Assembly (NCBI GenBank): GCA_937973565.1
Contig: CALJKQ010000097.1
Span: 1-33,451 of the forward strand
DNA from: an uncultured Saprospiraceae bacterium
GTDB lineage: Bacteria > Bacteroidota > Bacteroidia > Chitinophagales > Saprospiraceae
DNA length: 33,451 nt
Direction: 5' to 3'
Under the pieces are notes generated by a model, which saw only the letters and a program-made list of their open reading frames with translations, made no database searches and was not told the origin of the DNA. This document shows positions 7,617 to 16,775 of this stretch, piece by piece (the stretch's first letter is position 1; every line of letters begins with the position of its first letter). The translations under genes were made by a program, and so were the position numbers.

Positions 7617-9545
7617 ATGAACATCAGGGTTAAATTATCGGTATGGTTAATTATACTTTGCTTTTTTGCAAAAGCCCAAAACCGGGATTCTCTACCTAAC
7701 CCAGACAGCGCAAATTTGGCAATCAATACTTTTGCGCTTTTTTATCAGCCCATCCCAGAGGTATTCAGAACCATAGATCGTTATACCATCTTAAGTGACC
7801 TGAGTTTCTGCACCGAACCCATTCGTCAAAATTGGAAAGCGCAGGCATACCTGGAAGACAACCATCGCCTGCATCTTCCTTTTGAATCCAATTTGGAAGA
7901 ACTTAAAAAATTGTTTTATAGTGACCCCTACCTGCTTCAACGAAAAGATGAACAGAATCTGATGATGAGTTTGTGGAGGAGCAGAATTGTTAATATTCAG
8001 AACAATGGTGAATTGCCGGAAGCCGTAAAATATGGCATGGCTTATTTCCTGCCCAATCAAAAAATGCAATGGACAGATTATCTTTATTTTGTTACGCAGC
8101 TCATGCAGGAACACTATTCTTATCATTACGATTATAAAAGAGTGAAACCTTTCATGCCCGGTGCCGGTGATGTTTTGGGCTTGACTGATATGTTCAGGAC
8201 TTTCAGGGCCTATGATACTACCAGTGTAGCCGGGGTCTGCAGAGATATTCACGAAGTAGGTCTTCGGGTTTTACGCGAAATAGGCAATATGTACATCCAG
8301 TACCATAAGCCCTCAGAAAAGTCATCAATGGACAACTACCTCTACCTGGTTTCGTGGGTAACCCAAAGCTCTCACCATGTCACCCTGATTGCGTACGACC
8401 CCCTCAACCCCTCCCACCAATACGAACTGGACTGGGGCAGGCTCATTCAGAAAAATAATATACGAAGTTATGATCATGGCCGAAACTACGGTAATGTGTA
8501 CAGGGTTTGGCAGTACGACACTAAAAGGGATTGGGTGAAACCCATCGATTTCAAAAGAACGGAAACAGGCAATATCCTGGATCAGCGCATCTACAGTGCC
8601 GAAGAGAAAATGGAATTCAGGGGCATCGACCCGGGAGAAAGTTATTCCCTGGTTGGTACGAGTCGTCAAAAAAACAACTCAACCATTGACCTGGCTGTAG
8701 GAAACATGGCCAATCAACAGGACTTTGTGGTATTGTCTTTCATTAAAAGGTGGCAAAACAAAAAACATTTTGTGCAAGCTTCAACCGCCTTCGCATTGCA
8801 AGCTATGCAAGTCAATGATGTAACTAAAAAAAACGTTTTGTTCCCCGGCTACGATTTCAGTACTTCCCTTTCAACACTCGTAATGCCGCGCTTTTTGATT
8901 AAGATCAATACCAGACCTGTCCGGTTGTGGTACAATACAGAGTTGTCACTTTTCTGCAATAATCATCTCGAAGCCCTGGGGAATGCCCAGTATTTCAATT
9001 CCACTACCCGGGATTATGCTGAATTTACCACTTCCGGTGACGTAGGTTTCTATTCTACCCAGGGAATAGCATTGATTTGGCCTTCTCTGAAAAAAAACAA
9101 TCTTACCCGTTTCAGTTTGCAAAACAGAAGTTTTGTTATACCCAAAGAAATAAGGTTGATGACCGTTGATCCCACTGTATTTGTTAACAACCTGGCATGG
9201 GTCAACATCGCAAGGAATTTGAGTTTTCAATGGCAACGCAGCCTAAGTGCCCAGTACTACTACCAAATAGCTTTGGCCACAGAGCATACACAGCTCAATC
9301 ATACATTTGGAAACTTTAATATCCTGCTTGCCTATAATGCTCATCCAAACATGCAATGGACCGGGACAATCAGCACTTTCAGACGACTCAGTGGTACAGA
9401 TTTGTTTTGGTATGGCCCCGATCAGGAAAGTTTTATCCTTAATTTGCTATTAAAGAAGCCAAAGTTGAATTTCTCACTCGCCGGCCGACGTTTCGACAAC
9501 AATGATCTTACCATTGGCGCATCCATACAGTATCAATTCCAGTGA
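7617..9545 (+). CDS. Exported transglutaminase-like domain joined to a probable outer-membrane barrel
   Basis: The 642 residues start with a signal peptide (NIRVKLSVWLIILCFFAKAQ). Residues about 200-280 look like a transglutaminase/cysteine-peptidase core: AGVCRDIHEVGLRVLREIG with Cys208, then SSHHVTLIAYDP with His253/254, then YELDWGRLI with Asp272. This is the family's Cys-His-Asp order and spacing. From about 350 to the end, strands such as LRWQ-type aromatic repeats, ARNLSFQWQRSLSAQYYYQI, FNILLAYNAHPNMQWTGTI and the final ASIQYQFQ (aromatic last residue) look like an outer-membrane barrel. The catalytic domain would then sit in the periplasm or at the surface, acting on proteins or peptidoglycan peptides. 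The triad is seen; activity and substrate are inferred. A terminator follows 20 bases after the stop. Confidence 0.75.
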   Translation: MNIRVKLSVWLIILCFFAKAQNRDSLPNPDSANLAINTFALFYQPIPEVFRTIDRYTILSDLSFCTEPIRQNWKAQAYLEDNHRLHLPFESNLEELKKLFYSDPYLLQRKDEQNLMMSLWRSRIVNIQNNGELPEAVKYGMAYFLPNQKMQWTDYLYFVTQLMQEHYSYHYDYKRVKPFMPGAGDVLGLTDMFRTFRAYDTTSVAGVCRDIHEVGLRVLREIGNMYIQYHKPSEKSSMDNYLYLVSWVTQSSHHVTLIAYDPLNPSHQYELDWGRLIQKNNIRSYDHGRNYGNVYRVWQYDTKRDWVKPIDFKRTETGNILDQRIYSAEEKMEFRGIDPGESYSLVGTSRQKNNSTIDLAVGNMANQQDFVVLSFIKRWQNKKHFVQASTAFALQAMQVNDVTKKNVLFPGYDFSTSLSTLVMPRFLIKINTRPVRLWYNTELSLFCNNHLEALGNAQYFNSTTRDYAEFTTSGDVGFYSTQGIALIWPSLKKNNLTRFSLQNRSFVIPKEIRLMTVDPTVFVNNLAWVNIARNLSFQWQRSLSAQYYYQIALATEHTQLNHTFGNFNILLAYNAHPNMQWTGTISTFRRLSGTDLFWYGPDQESFILNLLLKKPKLNFSLAGRRFDNNDLTIGASIQYQFQ

Positions 9546-9565
9546 ACAGTGTAATTTAATGCAAT

Positions 9566-9595
9566 AAAAAAGGCTCCTTTTGGGAGCCTTTTTTT
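9566..9595. terminator. Bidirectional rho-independent terminator
   Basis: AAAAAAGGCTCC and GGAGCCTTTTTT form a stem around TTTTG, with an A run on one side and a T run on the other. It can therefore end both the plus-strand 7617 gene and the minus-strand gene whose stop is at 9597-9599. Confidence 0.9.
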
Positions 9596-9596
9596 A

Positions 9597-12500
9597 TTAG
9601 TTGCCCGGCTTGACCGTTCCGTCGTTGATCAGTTTTCCATCGATATTTCCAATTCCTTGATAGATGCCGTTGACCTGGTTGATCAGTTTGCCAGTACCCA
9701 CCAATTGAATGGTCCCGTTGTTGGTCAATGTGGTAGCATTGTTCCAACAGGCTCCCGGGTTGATTTGAACTGTGATGCCTTGAGGAATAACATTATTGCC
9801 CAATGAACTTAGATTCACATGCACTTCGATTACCTGTCCGGGCATGGCAGCAGCCAGTGCATTTTCTATATTCGTATAGCAATTGCTTCCGATGGTTACT
9901 GCGGCTACACATACACCGGGACTTGTGGTGCCCACCAGCGTAGCTAAACTTCTACATCCGGTTACCGAAAGCATACTCGCCTGGATGGTGAGGGCATTGT
10001 TCATATCATAAACCGGCAACATCGCCGACCAGCTCATGCCATTGTCTGTAGAAAATTCGAGGGTGCCGCCACTGCCGGAAACCGTGCCCAGGCCAATGCT
10101 GCCTCCACTTAATATACAGTTGACACAAGTGCTGTTGGTGATGGCCAAACTGCCCATCGGAGGCGCTGGTGCAACACAAACACCGGGATTGGTGGTGCCT
10201 ACCATTGTCATGCCGCTTCTACAGCCATTGGCTGACAGAACACTTGCTTGAATGGTCAAGGGCATGTTATTATCATAAGGGGGAAGAGCAGATGACCAGG
10301 TCATGCCACCATTGGTACTGTACTCCACAGTACCCCCGCTACCGGAAACCGTGCCGACGGCTATGCTGCCCGGCATGGCCATACAGTTTACACAAGTGCT
10401 ATTGATAATCGACAAGGCGCCGGATGGTGGTGCCGGTGTAGTACATGTAGATGGCATGGTAATTCCCACAGAAACAATATTGCTCCTGCAGCCATTGCTC
10501 GCCAATATACTGGCTCCAATTATCAACGGTGAACTTTGGTAGGTGGGTATGCTTGCACTCCAAGTCATACCACCATTGGTGGTGTATTCGATCGTACCCC
10601 CACTGCCTGTCACACTGCCTATGGCTATGCTACCCGGGGATAACACACAGTTGGTACATGAGCTGTTGACGATCGCCAGGTTGCCCGAAGGGGGAGCAGG
10701 AGGTATACATATCCCAGGCATCGTTGAGCCAACAAAAGCAGGAAAACTTCTGCAGCCATTGCTCGCCAATACACTGGCGATGATGGTTATAGAACCGGAT
10801 TGATAGGTGGGTAAGGAAGTGCTCCATGTCATACCACTATTGGTACTGAATTCCAATGTTCCACCACTCCCCGTTACACTTCCAATGGCAATAGATCCAC
10901 TTGTCAGCATGCATCCTGAGCAAGTACTGTTGACAATTGCCAATGAACCCGAAGGGGGAGAAGGAGGTATACACACACCGGGATTGGTACTGCCTACAAA
11001 TGAAGGGAGACTTCTGCAACCATTGGTTCCCAATACACTTGCCATTATGTTGATGGGAAAGGGCTGATAGGTGGGAATGGCAGAGCTCCAGGTTGAGCCT
11101 CCATTGGTACTGTATTCAAGCGTGCCGCCGCTGCCGCTAACCGAGCCCAACGTAATACTTCCGGAGGTAAGTACACAATTTACACAAGTGCTGTTGACGA
11201 TGTTTAAAGTACCCGTGGGGGCTCCCGGAGGAATGCACGTAGCAGGAGAAGTTACCCCTACGACGGTGCTGTTGCTTCTGCATCCATTACTGGCAAGTAC
11301 GGTGGCTAATATGGTTATTGGGTTGGTTTGATATCCTGGTAAGGTGGCACTCCAGGTGGCACCTCCATTGGTACTATATTCCAAAGTACCGCCACTGCCG
11401 GTCACAGTGCCAATGGCAATGGATCCACCCACCACAGAACATGCGGTACAGGTGCTATTTACTATACTCAAACTTCCGGTTGGAGGTGCTGGTGGGGTGC
11501 AGGCAGCAGGTGCGGTTACTCCCACCGGGGTGCTGTTACTTCTGCATCCATTCGATGCCAATACACTGGCAAGTATAATGAGGGGTGTGGGTTGGTAGGC
11601 GGGCAATGTAGCGCTCCATGTTGATCCCCCATTGGTGCTGTATTCAAGTGTGCCGCCACTGCCGGCCACTGTACCTAAGGCTATGCTGCCTCCCGATGAT
11701 ACACAACCTGTACATGTGCTGTTGACGATCGCCAACGAACCGGTTGGTGCTGAGGGTGTGGTACAGGATCCGGGTACGGTGACCACAGCAGATGAGGAGG
11801 TACTGAAAGTGGCAGGATTGGCATTGCAAGTACACCTGGTTACAATGGATTGTGTGGGCCCGGTTTGATTGTACGTGGGAGGAGTGGAGGTAAATGCCCC
11901 TCCGTTTACACTGTATTGTAAGGTACTCCCCGCGGGGCAGGGTGTACCCGATGGTAAGGTAAAAGAACCCCCACTTACTGTACAAGCTGAGGCGCAAGTG
12001 CTGTTGTTGATGGTCACATTGGCGGGAGCCCCTGAAAAAGTGGGACAAGGAGCAGCTACACCTGCAATTTCTATTTGGTCAATTGCCAATTCTTCTGTTC
12101 CGCCCACTTGATCAAAATCCAATTTTAGGATCATACTTGTACCCGTATAAGGTATGTTAAATGTATATTTAGTGAAGTTGACTACGTCACAATCGGTCTG
12201 CACATCATTTCCATCAAAAACATTATCGAGATTGCTGTCAATTCCAAGTCTTCCACCTGCAATTAACTTTCCCATAAACCTGCCAACTGTGCTATAGGTA
12301 GTACCGGCATTAAAACTTACTTGAATATTAATTGAATCACTAATTTCCCATCTTAAATTATTGTTATTGGAAGTTGCCAAAAATATAGAGACCTGAAGAT
12401 TTGAATAACCACTGGTATTAAGGGCATTGAATACAATCGACCCAGGAGGCCTTGAAAGCGGCATTGGAGTGTTACTTCTAATGTCTTCACTAGCCCAGAA

Positions 12501-12800
12501 AAAAGAACCTTGCAGGTTTGTAAGCGTGCTGCCAAATGTAGGTACACATGAAGGTGGCGTTACAGGGTTGGTATTGGTTCTAAAAAAATAATCACTATTG
12601 GCACAATCTGTGTAAGTGTTGCTTGTATATCTAATACCCTCACCATCTGTCTCAAATCCTTCGGTAAATAAAACTACCTGAGATTGAATATCTAAGGAAA
12701 TAAACAGGCAAAGGGCAATGAATGGAAATACAAGGAATTTTTGAAAACCAAAAATTCCTTTGTTAGGTGCAAAATTGAAACGGAGTATCATATTAAACAT
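9597..12800 (-). CDS. Exported protein with seven Cys-rich 88-89-residue repeats
   Basis: From the ATG at 12800 the protein has 1067 residues. The frame extends to a TTG at 12830, but ATG 12800 sits behind TAACAAA and gives a better signal peptide (KFLVFPFIALCLFISLDIQSQ). The mature N-terminal 200 residues look like a jelly-roll adhesion-type domain (LFTEGFETDGEG ... MILKLDFDQVGGTEELAIDQIEIAG). One divergent repeat follows, then seven near-identical ones. Each opens with PPxPPxGSLxIVNSTCxxC, carries GSGGTLEYSTNGGxTW, and closes with ASNGCRS and a final Cys, giving four conserved cysteines. The last 103 residues are different and end in KLINDGTVKPGN. There is no T9SS sorting domain. It is probably a surface or matrix protein; the family is common in Saprospiraceae but without known function. 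Confidence 0.85.
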   Translation of the reverse strand: MFNMILRFNFAPNKGIFGFQKFLVFPFIALCLFISLDIQSQVVLFTEGFETDGEGIRYTSNTYTDCANSDYFFRTNTNPVTPPSCVPTFGSTLTNLQGSFFWASEDIRSNTPMPLSRPPGSIVFNALNTSGYSNLQVSIFLATSNNNNLRWEISDSINIQVSFNAGTTYSTVGRFMGKLIAGGRLGIDSNLDNVFDGNDVQTDCDVVNFTKYTFNIPYTGTSMILKLDFDQVGGTEELAIDQIEIAGVAAPCPTFSGAPANVTINNSTCASACTVSGGSFTLPSGTPCPAGSTLQYSVNGGAFTSTPPTYNQTGPTQSIVTRCTCNANPATFSTSSSAVVTVPGSCTTPSAPTGSLAIVNSTCTGCVSSGGSIALGTVAGSGGTLEYSTNGGSTWSATLPAYQPTPLIILASVLASNGCRSNSTPVGVTAPAACTPPAPPTGSLSIVNSTCTACSVVGGSIAIGTVTGSGGTLEYSTNGGATWSATLPGYQTNPITILATVLASNGCRSNSTVVGVTSPATCIPPGAPTGTLNIVNSTCVNCVLTSGSITLGSVSGSGGTLEYSTNGGSTWSSAIPTYQPFPINIMASVLGTNGCRSLPSFVGSTNPGVCIPPSPPSGSLAIVNSTCSGCMLTSGSIAIGSVTGSGGTLEFSTNSGMTWSTSLPTYQSGSITIIASVLASNGCRSFPAFVGSTMPGICIPPAPPSGNLAIVNSSCTNCVLSPGSIAIGSVTGSGGTIEYTTNGGMTWSASIPTYQSSPLIIGASILASNGCRSNIVSVGITMPSTCTTPAPPSGALSIINSTCVNCMAMPGSIAVGTVSGSGGTVEYSTNGGMTWSSALPPYDNNMPLTIQASVLSANGCRSGMTMVGTTNPGVCVAPAPPMGSLAITNSTCVNCILSGGSIGLGTVSGSGGTLEFSTDNGMSWSAMLPVYDMNNALTIQASMLSVTGCRSLATLVGTTSPGVCVAAVTIGSNCYTNIENALAAAMPGQVIEVHVNLSSLGNNVIPQGITVQINPGACWNNATTLTNNGTIQLVGTGKLINQVNGIYQGIGNIDGKLINDGTVKPGN
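9909..11762 (-). repeat. Seven tandem 264-267-bp coding repeats
   Basis: The protein repeats translate to seven head-to-tail units at the DNA level. Five are 88 codons (264 bp) and the two nearest the 3' end are 89 codons (267 bp). DNA identity is high in the cores around NSTC, GSGGTLEYSTNGG and ASNGCRS. Copy number could change by recombination or be miscounted in short-read assembly. Confidence 0.9.
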
Positions 12801-12901
12801 TTTGTTAATTACATGATACTCAAGACACAAAAAGAGCTACAAATCTAATCGAATTCCTTAAAACATGAGCTAATTTCATTCAATTCAAAGTCAAATCAAA
12901 C

Positions 12902-12930
12902 AAAAAAGGCTCCTTTCGGAGCCTTTTTTT
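12902..12930. terminator. Rho-independent terminator, twin of 9566-9595
   Basis: AAAAAAGGCTCC-TTTC-GGAGCCTTTTTTT is the same stem as the terminator at 9566, with a different loop. Its right end touches the TAA of the minus-strand Asp-box gene (12929-12931). That gene is read leftward, so this is its terminator. It lies about 100 bases before the start of the repeat-protein gene. Confidence 0.88.
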
Positions 12931-15900
12931 ATGGTTTTACCTCTTTTTCTTCCTTTTTTATGGGCGTCAGGCCCTTTTTCACCAACTTTTCATTGAGGGG
13001 AACCAATTGCTTTTGATTCGCGGTTTCATGCCTTTGTGCAAGTTTGTCAACTTCCACTTTTAAGCCTTCCAACCTCTTGTACACATAGTTGTTGGGCTCT
13101 CCTTCGTAAGACAATACCTGACTGTATACATCTACTATCTTCTCGCGCAATCTTTCTTCGTCTGCGAAAATAGAGGTGTGTTTGGTAGGCACCATGTCTT
13201 TTCTGAGGTTTTCCAGCGAGTCCCTGTATGTCTTTAAAGCCTGCTTCAATTTTGGATCGGTTACCAAAGCGGAAAGACTGTCTGCCTGGTGCTGAAAGGA
13301 GGTGATCTCTTTCATTTTAGCAGCCAAATCTTCGAGTTGTCTGTATAGGTTCATCGACAATTCAAATTGTTTTTCTCTTTCCTGCGCTGTGTAGTCTGCA
13401 AGATCGTCGGCCTTCAATTCAAAATCCTGTGTATATACCTGATTGCCCACTCTGAGTTCTGCTGAATATTTACCCGGCAGTACCAATGGCCCCACAAAGC
13501 CACCAAAACTCAGCTTGGTGCCACCTTCAGGTACCTTGGGCGGTGCCAGTCTCATATCCCAGGCAATTCGATTCAACCCTTTTCTTTTGCCGGCCGGCAG
13601 ATCTCGGATCACATTACCTTCACTGTCGCGTATGATAATTTTGGCATCACCCTGTGCCATCCTTTCCTTGAGATAATAGGTAATCACGGCATTGTCTGTG
13701 TAATTGCCTCCGTTGTATTCTCCTGCATTCCAAGTCTGGTTTCCTCCCAAACGTCCCGCAGAACAATAGGCATCTCTGGAGTCCAAAAAGATTACATCCT
13801 GAGCAAGATCTACCTGATTGAGTTTCCTCAAAGGCTTGAGATCATCAATAATGTATATTCCACGTCCATGCGTTGCAATGACCAAATCTCCCGATGGATG
13901 TAAAACAAGGTCTCTCACCATGGCCATCCACGGAAATTCAGATTTATATCTCACCCAGCTCTGCCCGGCATCAAAACTCATAAACAAGCCCATCTCGGTA
14001 CCCAGGTACAGCAGCGATGGATTTTCACTGTCTTGCAATATTTTATTGGCAAAACCGGTAAACTCTGAGGATGTAAAACGAGTCCACGTTTGTCCACGGT
14101 CTTTGGATACAGCAGCATAGGTGCTATGATCACCATATGTGTGATTATCAAAGGTTGCAAAAACGGTGTTGGCATCGTGAACCGATGCGTGAATGCTGGA
14201 TACCCAGGTTTGTTTGGGTATGCCCGTTGCACTGTAGCCGGCCACTTTATTGGACCACGTTTTGCCTCCATCCACAGAAACCTGAAAATTGCCATCATCG
14301 GTTCCTACATATATGGTATTCGAGTCAAGTGGTGATTCTGCAATGCTGTAAATGATACAGTGATTCTCTGCAGAAGTAACATCCGCTGATAAGCCGCCGG
14401 ACTCTTCCTGCTTTTGTTTTTCTTTATCGTTGGTACTCAAATCTCCGGAAAGCTTTACCCAATTTTTTCCCTGATTGGAAGTTCTGTACAAGTATTGTGA
14501 GCCTGTGTACAATGCTCCTTTTCGGTTGGGCGACATCACCAGTGGTGTATTCCAATGCCATCGCAATTTTTCATCACCCACTTCTTCAAAGGGCTTGATG
14601 GACCTCGAGGTATTGGTTCTCAAATTAACCCTGGCCATGTTTCCACCCTGGTATTCAGCGTAGGCATAGTTGGCATCAATAGGATCGGGTACTACCCAAA
14701 ATCCGTCGCCGCCGTACAGGGAAACCCAGTCGCCGTTTTCAACACCACCGGGGCTTTGACTGGGTGCCATCCAGGATCCATTGTCCTGTAAACCTCCGTA
14801 AACCCTGTAATAGGGATATTGATTGTCAACATCGACGTGGTAAAATTGAGAAACAGGCAAACAACGGATAAACTGCCAATTGTTACCTCGATCTACACTC
14901 ATGTAAACGCCACCATCGGTCCCCAAATACATCTGCGAGGTATTGTTGGGATTGATCCAAAGTGCATGGTGGTCGGCATGGACACCGCCTCCACCGGGTG
15001 CATCGTAAAAGGAATAACCCCCATCGTCACTGATCGACATGTTAAAAGCCGGCCTGTACAAACGGTTGGCGTCTTTGGGGTCAAATTCAATGGTAGAAAA
15101 ATAAAAGGGCCTTGCTTTAACATTAAATGTCGATGCCTGCTCCTTCCAGTTTTCTCCGCTGTCTTCAGAAATGTATAGTTTGGTTTCTTTGGCTTCGCAA
15201 ATCATTACCAACCTATCCGGTTTTGAAGGAGCCTGGGCTACTGCCATTCTGCCCAAATCTCCCTCCGGTAATCCTTTGCGAATGGACTTCCAGGTTTTGC
15301 CACCATCGGTACTTTTAAATATGCCGCTGGATGGGCCGCCCGATGAAAAAGCGAACGGTTTCCTTCTGAATTCCCACATGGTGGCAATTAATGTTTCCGG
15401 ATCGCGGGGATCCATGATCAGGTCTGCGCAACCGGTTCTCTCATTGATGTAGTAGATCTTTTCCCAGGTCTTGCCTCCATCGGTGGTTTTATAGATTCCT
15501 CTGTCAGGACCATCACTCCATAAAGGACCGGGAGCTGCCACATAAATGATGTTGGAATTGCCCGGGTGGATGATCACTTTGCTGATGTGCTCCGTTTTTT
15601 GAAGCCCCATCTGCTGCCAGTTTTCTCCACCGTCTTTACTCATGTAGATGCCGTTGCCAATCGATACCGTGTTGCGCATATTGCTCTCGCCGGTACCTAC
15701 CCACAAGGTGTCAGGGTGTTTTTGGTCAATGGCAATGTCTCCTATGGATTGACAATATTTGTCAAATACTGATTTAAAGCTGACGCCTGCGTCATCGGTC
15801 TTCCAGACACCGCCACCGGCTGCACCTACGTATACAATTTTGGGGCTGTTGTTGACGCCTTCAATACACGTTATTCTTCCACCCATAACAGCCGGTCCGA

Positions 15901-16009
15901 TAGAGCGGGCCGAAATATCTCCAATGGTAGCTGACGTGATTTTTTGGGCATTGAGTCCCATAACCGCAGAAACTGCGACCAAGCCAGATAAAATTACTTT
16001 CCTTATCAT
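12929..16009 (-). CDS. Exported Asp-box/VPS10-sortilin-like beta-propeller protein
   Basis: This 1026-residue protein has a signal peptide (RKVILSGLVAVSAVMGLNAQ). The first 700 or so residues carry at least eight Asp-box motifs of the form S/TxDxGxxW: SKDGGENW, TTDGGKTW, STDGGKTW, SEDSGENW, SVDRGNNW, SVDGGKTW, SKDRGQTW and SFDAGQSW, plus degenerate copies. This is the ten-bladed VPS10/sortilin-like and sialidase-like propeller fold. About 120 residues of beta-rich linker follow (IIIRDSEGNVIRDLPAGKRKG), then a long helical C-terminus from about 880, partly coiled coil, ending in charged KKEEKEVKP. Bacterial members of this ~1000-residue family are often annotated as glycosyl hydrolases, but I see no sialidase catalytic Arg triad or FRIP motif to support that. 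It is the second gene of an operon, 6 bases after the LolA-like gene. There is no T9SS sorting domain. Confidence 0.85.
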   Translation of the reverse strand: MIRKVILSGLVAVSAVMGLNAQKITSATIGDISARSIGPAVMGGRITCIEGVNNSPKIVYVGAAGGGVWKTDDAGVSFKSVFDKYCQSIGDIAIDQKHPDTLWVGTGESNMRNTVSIGNGIYMSKDGGENWQQMGLQKTEHISKVIIHPGNSNIIYVAAPGPLWSDGPDRGIYKTTDGGKTWEKIYYINERTGCADLIMDPRDPETLIATMWEFRRKPFAFSSGGPSSGIFKSTDGGKTWKSIRKGLPEGDLGRMAVAQAPSKPDRLVMICEAKETKLYISEDSGENWKEQASTFNVKARPFYFSTIEFDPKDANRLYRPAFNMSISDDGGYSFYDAPGGGGVHADHHALWINPNNTSQMYLGTDGGVYMSVDRGNNWQFIRCLPVSQFYHVDVDNQYPYYRVYGGLQDNGSWMAPSQSPGGVENGDWVSLYGGDGFWVVPDPIDANYAYAEYQGGNMARVNLRTNTSRSIKPFEEVGDEKLRWHWNTPLVMSPNRKGALYTGSQYLYRTSNQGKNWVKLSGDLSTNDKEKQKQEESGGLSADVTSAENHCIIYSIAESPLDSNTIYVGTDDGNFQVSVDGGKTWSNKVAGYSATGIPKQTWVSSIHASVHDANTVFATFDNHTYGDHSTYAAVSKDRGQTWTRFTSSEFTGFANKILQDSENPSLLYLGTEMGLFMSFDAGQSWVRYKSEFPWMAMVRDLVLHPSGDLVIATHGRGIYIIDDLKPLRKLNQVDLAQDVIFLDSRDAYCSAGRLGGNQTWNAGEYNGGNYTDNAVITYYLKERMAQGDAKIIIRDSEGNVIRDLPAGKRKGLNRIAWDMRLAPPKVPEGGTKLSFGGFVGPLVLPGKYSAELRVGNQVYTQDFELKADDLADYTAQEREKQFELSMNLYRQLEDLAAKMKEITSFQHQADSLSALVTDPKLKQALKTYRDSLENLRKDMVPTKHTSIFADEERLREKIVDVYSQVLSYEGEPNNYVYKRLEGLKVEVDKLAQRHETANQKQLVPLNEKLVKKGLTPIKKEEKEVKP

Positions 16010-16015
16010 GGCTTT

Positions 16016-16720
16016 TTATTGTTTAGGCATCACGAATTTTTCTGCATCAATGGCAGGATTAAGCTCTGCTTTAACGAGTTCCATTTTTCCGGTAGACATG
16101 GAGTCAATGCTGTGGGGAATCAACACACCACCTACATCTTTGTAATTCGACATCTTGGTTACAGCATCTATTTCCTGTCCCTGGAAGCTTACTTTGGAAA
16201 CAGATTTAATAGCGAGATAGGTTTCTTTATCGATGAAATACGTGGTTTCAGTTTTGTTGGCATCGGTAAGTCTTATTTTGTAAACCTCAACACCTTCATC
16301 TTCGTCTTCACCCAGGTATTCTACTGTAGATCCCTTGGCTTTATAGTCAACCAATTGCCCCCTGATGTCCAATTGGCTTCTGGCTGATTTCAATGCTTCT
16401 TCATTGGTAGGCTCCGGTTTGGTTTGTCCCATAAAAGGCATCAATGACCAGCCGTCTTTATCGGTTACTACCTGGATTCCGGTCATGCCTTGTACTTCGA
16501 ATTCGATTCGCATGCCCTTCATATGTTGCTGCCACACTTTGATTGGAATTTTCATACCTCCCATATCGGAAGACATTTCTGAATACATGCTGTTGACTTT
16601 GTTCCAATTTTCAGCCCCGCCGATGGCTTTGATGTGGTTGTTGATAATTTCGTCTGCTGTTTGCGCCTGGATGGTGGCGGTCAATACAACAAATGCAAAA
16701 AAAGTAAGTAGTTGTTTCAT
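16016..16720 (-). CDS. LolA-like periplasmic lipoprotein-carrier-fold protein
   Basis: The 234 residues begin with a signal peptide (KQLLTFFAFVVLTATIQAQ) and continue as the LolA/LolB-like half-barrel seen in Bacteroidota proteins annotated as outer-membrane lipoprotein-sorting: ADEIINNHIKAIGGAENWNKV, MRIEFEVQGMTGIQVVTDKDGW, YLGEDEDEGVEVYKIRLTD, TYFIDKETYLAIKSVSKV, YKDVGGVLIPHSID. This family is paralogous to true LolA and probably binds a lipid or hydrophobic ligand in the periplasm; it is not the essential carrier by default. It is the first gene of an operon with the Asp-box protein, 6 bases away, and has its own promoter. The pairing suggests the two act on the same envelope process. Confidence 0.8.
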   Translation of the reverse strand: MKQLLTFFAFVVLTATIQAQTADEIINNHIKAIGGAENWNKVNSMYSEMSSDMGGMKIPIKVWQQHMKGMRIEFEVQGMTGIQVVTDKDGWSLMPFMGQTKPEPTNEEALKSARSQLDIRGQLVDYKAKGSTVEYLGEDEDEGVEVYKIRLTDANKTETTYFIDKETYLAIKSVSKVSFQGQEIDAVTKMSNYKDVGGVLIPHSIDSMSTGKMELVKAELNPAIDAEKFVMPKQ

Positions 16721-16742
16721 AGTTGAAAGATTTTTATGGTAA

Positions 16743-16775
16743 CAAAACTAAAGTTTCCCGTAAAATGTTGCCCAA
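16743..16775 (-). promoter_or_regulatory. Promoter of the LolA-like/Asp-box operon
   Basis: On the minus strand, TTG (16773-16775), 22 bases, then TAGTTTTG (16743-16750) fit the Bacteroidota -33/-7 pattern. Transcription would start near 16737, leaving a leader of about 17 nt to the ATG at 16720. Confidence 0.6.

Noticed and set aside
10036..11868. Series of about 80-86-codon plus-strand frames at regular 264-base spacing
   Set aside because: They are antisense shadows of the seven coding repeats; their spacing simply mirrors the repeat length.
13295..13308. GAAAGGAGGTGA-like site on the plus strand, as at 1320
   Set aside because: It lies antisense inside the Asp-box gene (codons for EITSFQHQ) with no plus-strand gene after it, so it is a coincidence of coding sequence.
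12929..16009. Calling the Asp-box protein a sialidase or glycosyl hydrolase
   Set aside because: Asp boxes are shared by many propellers; I could not find the catalytic Arg triad or the FRIP motif needed for that claim.
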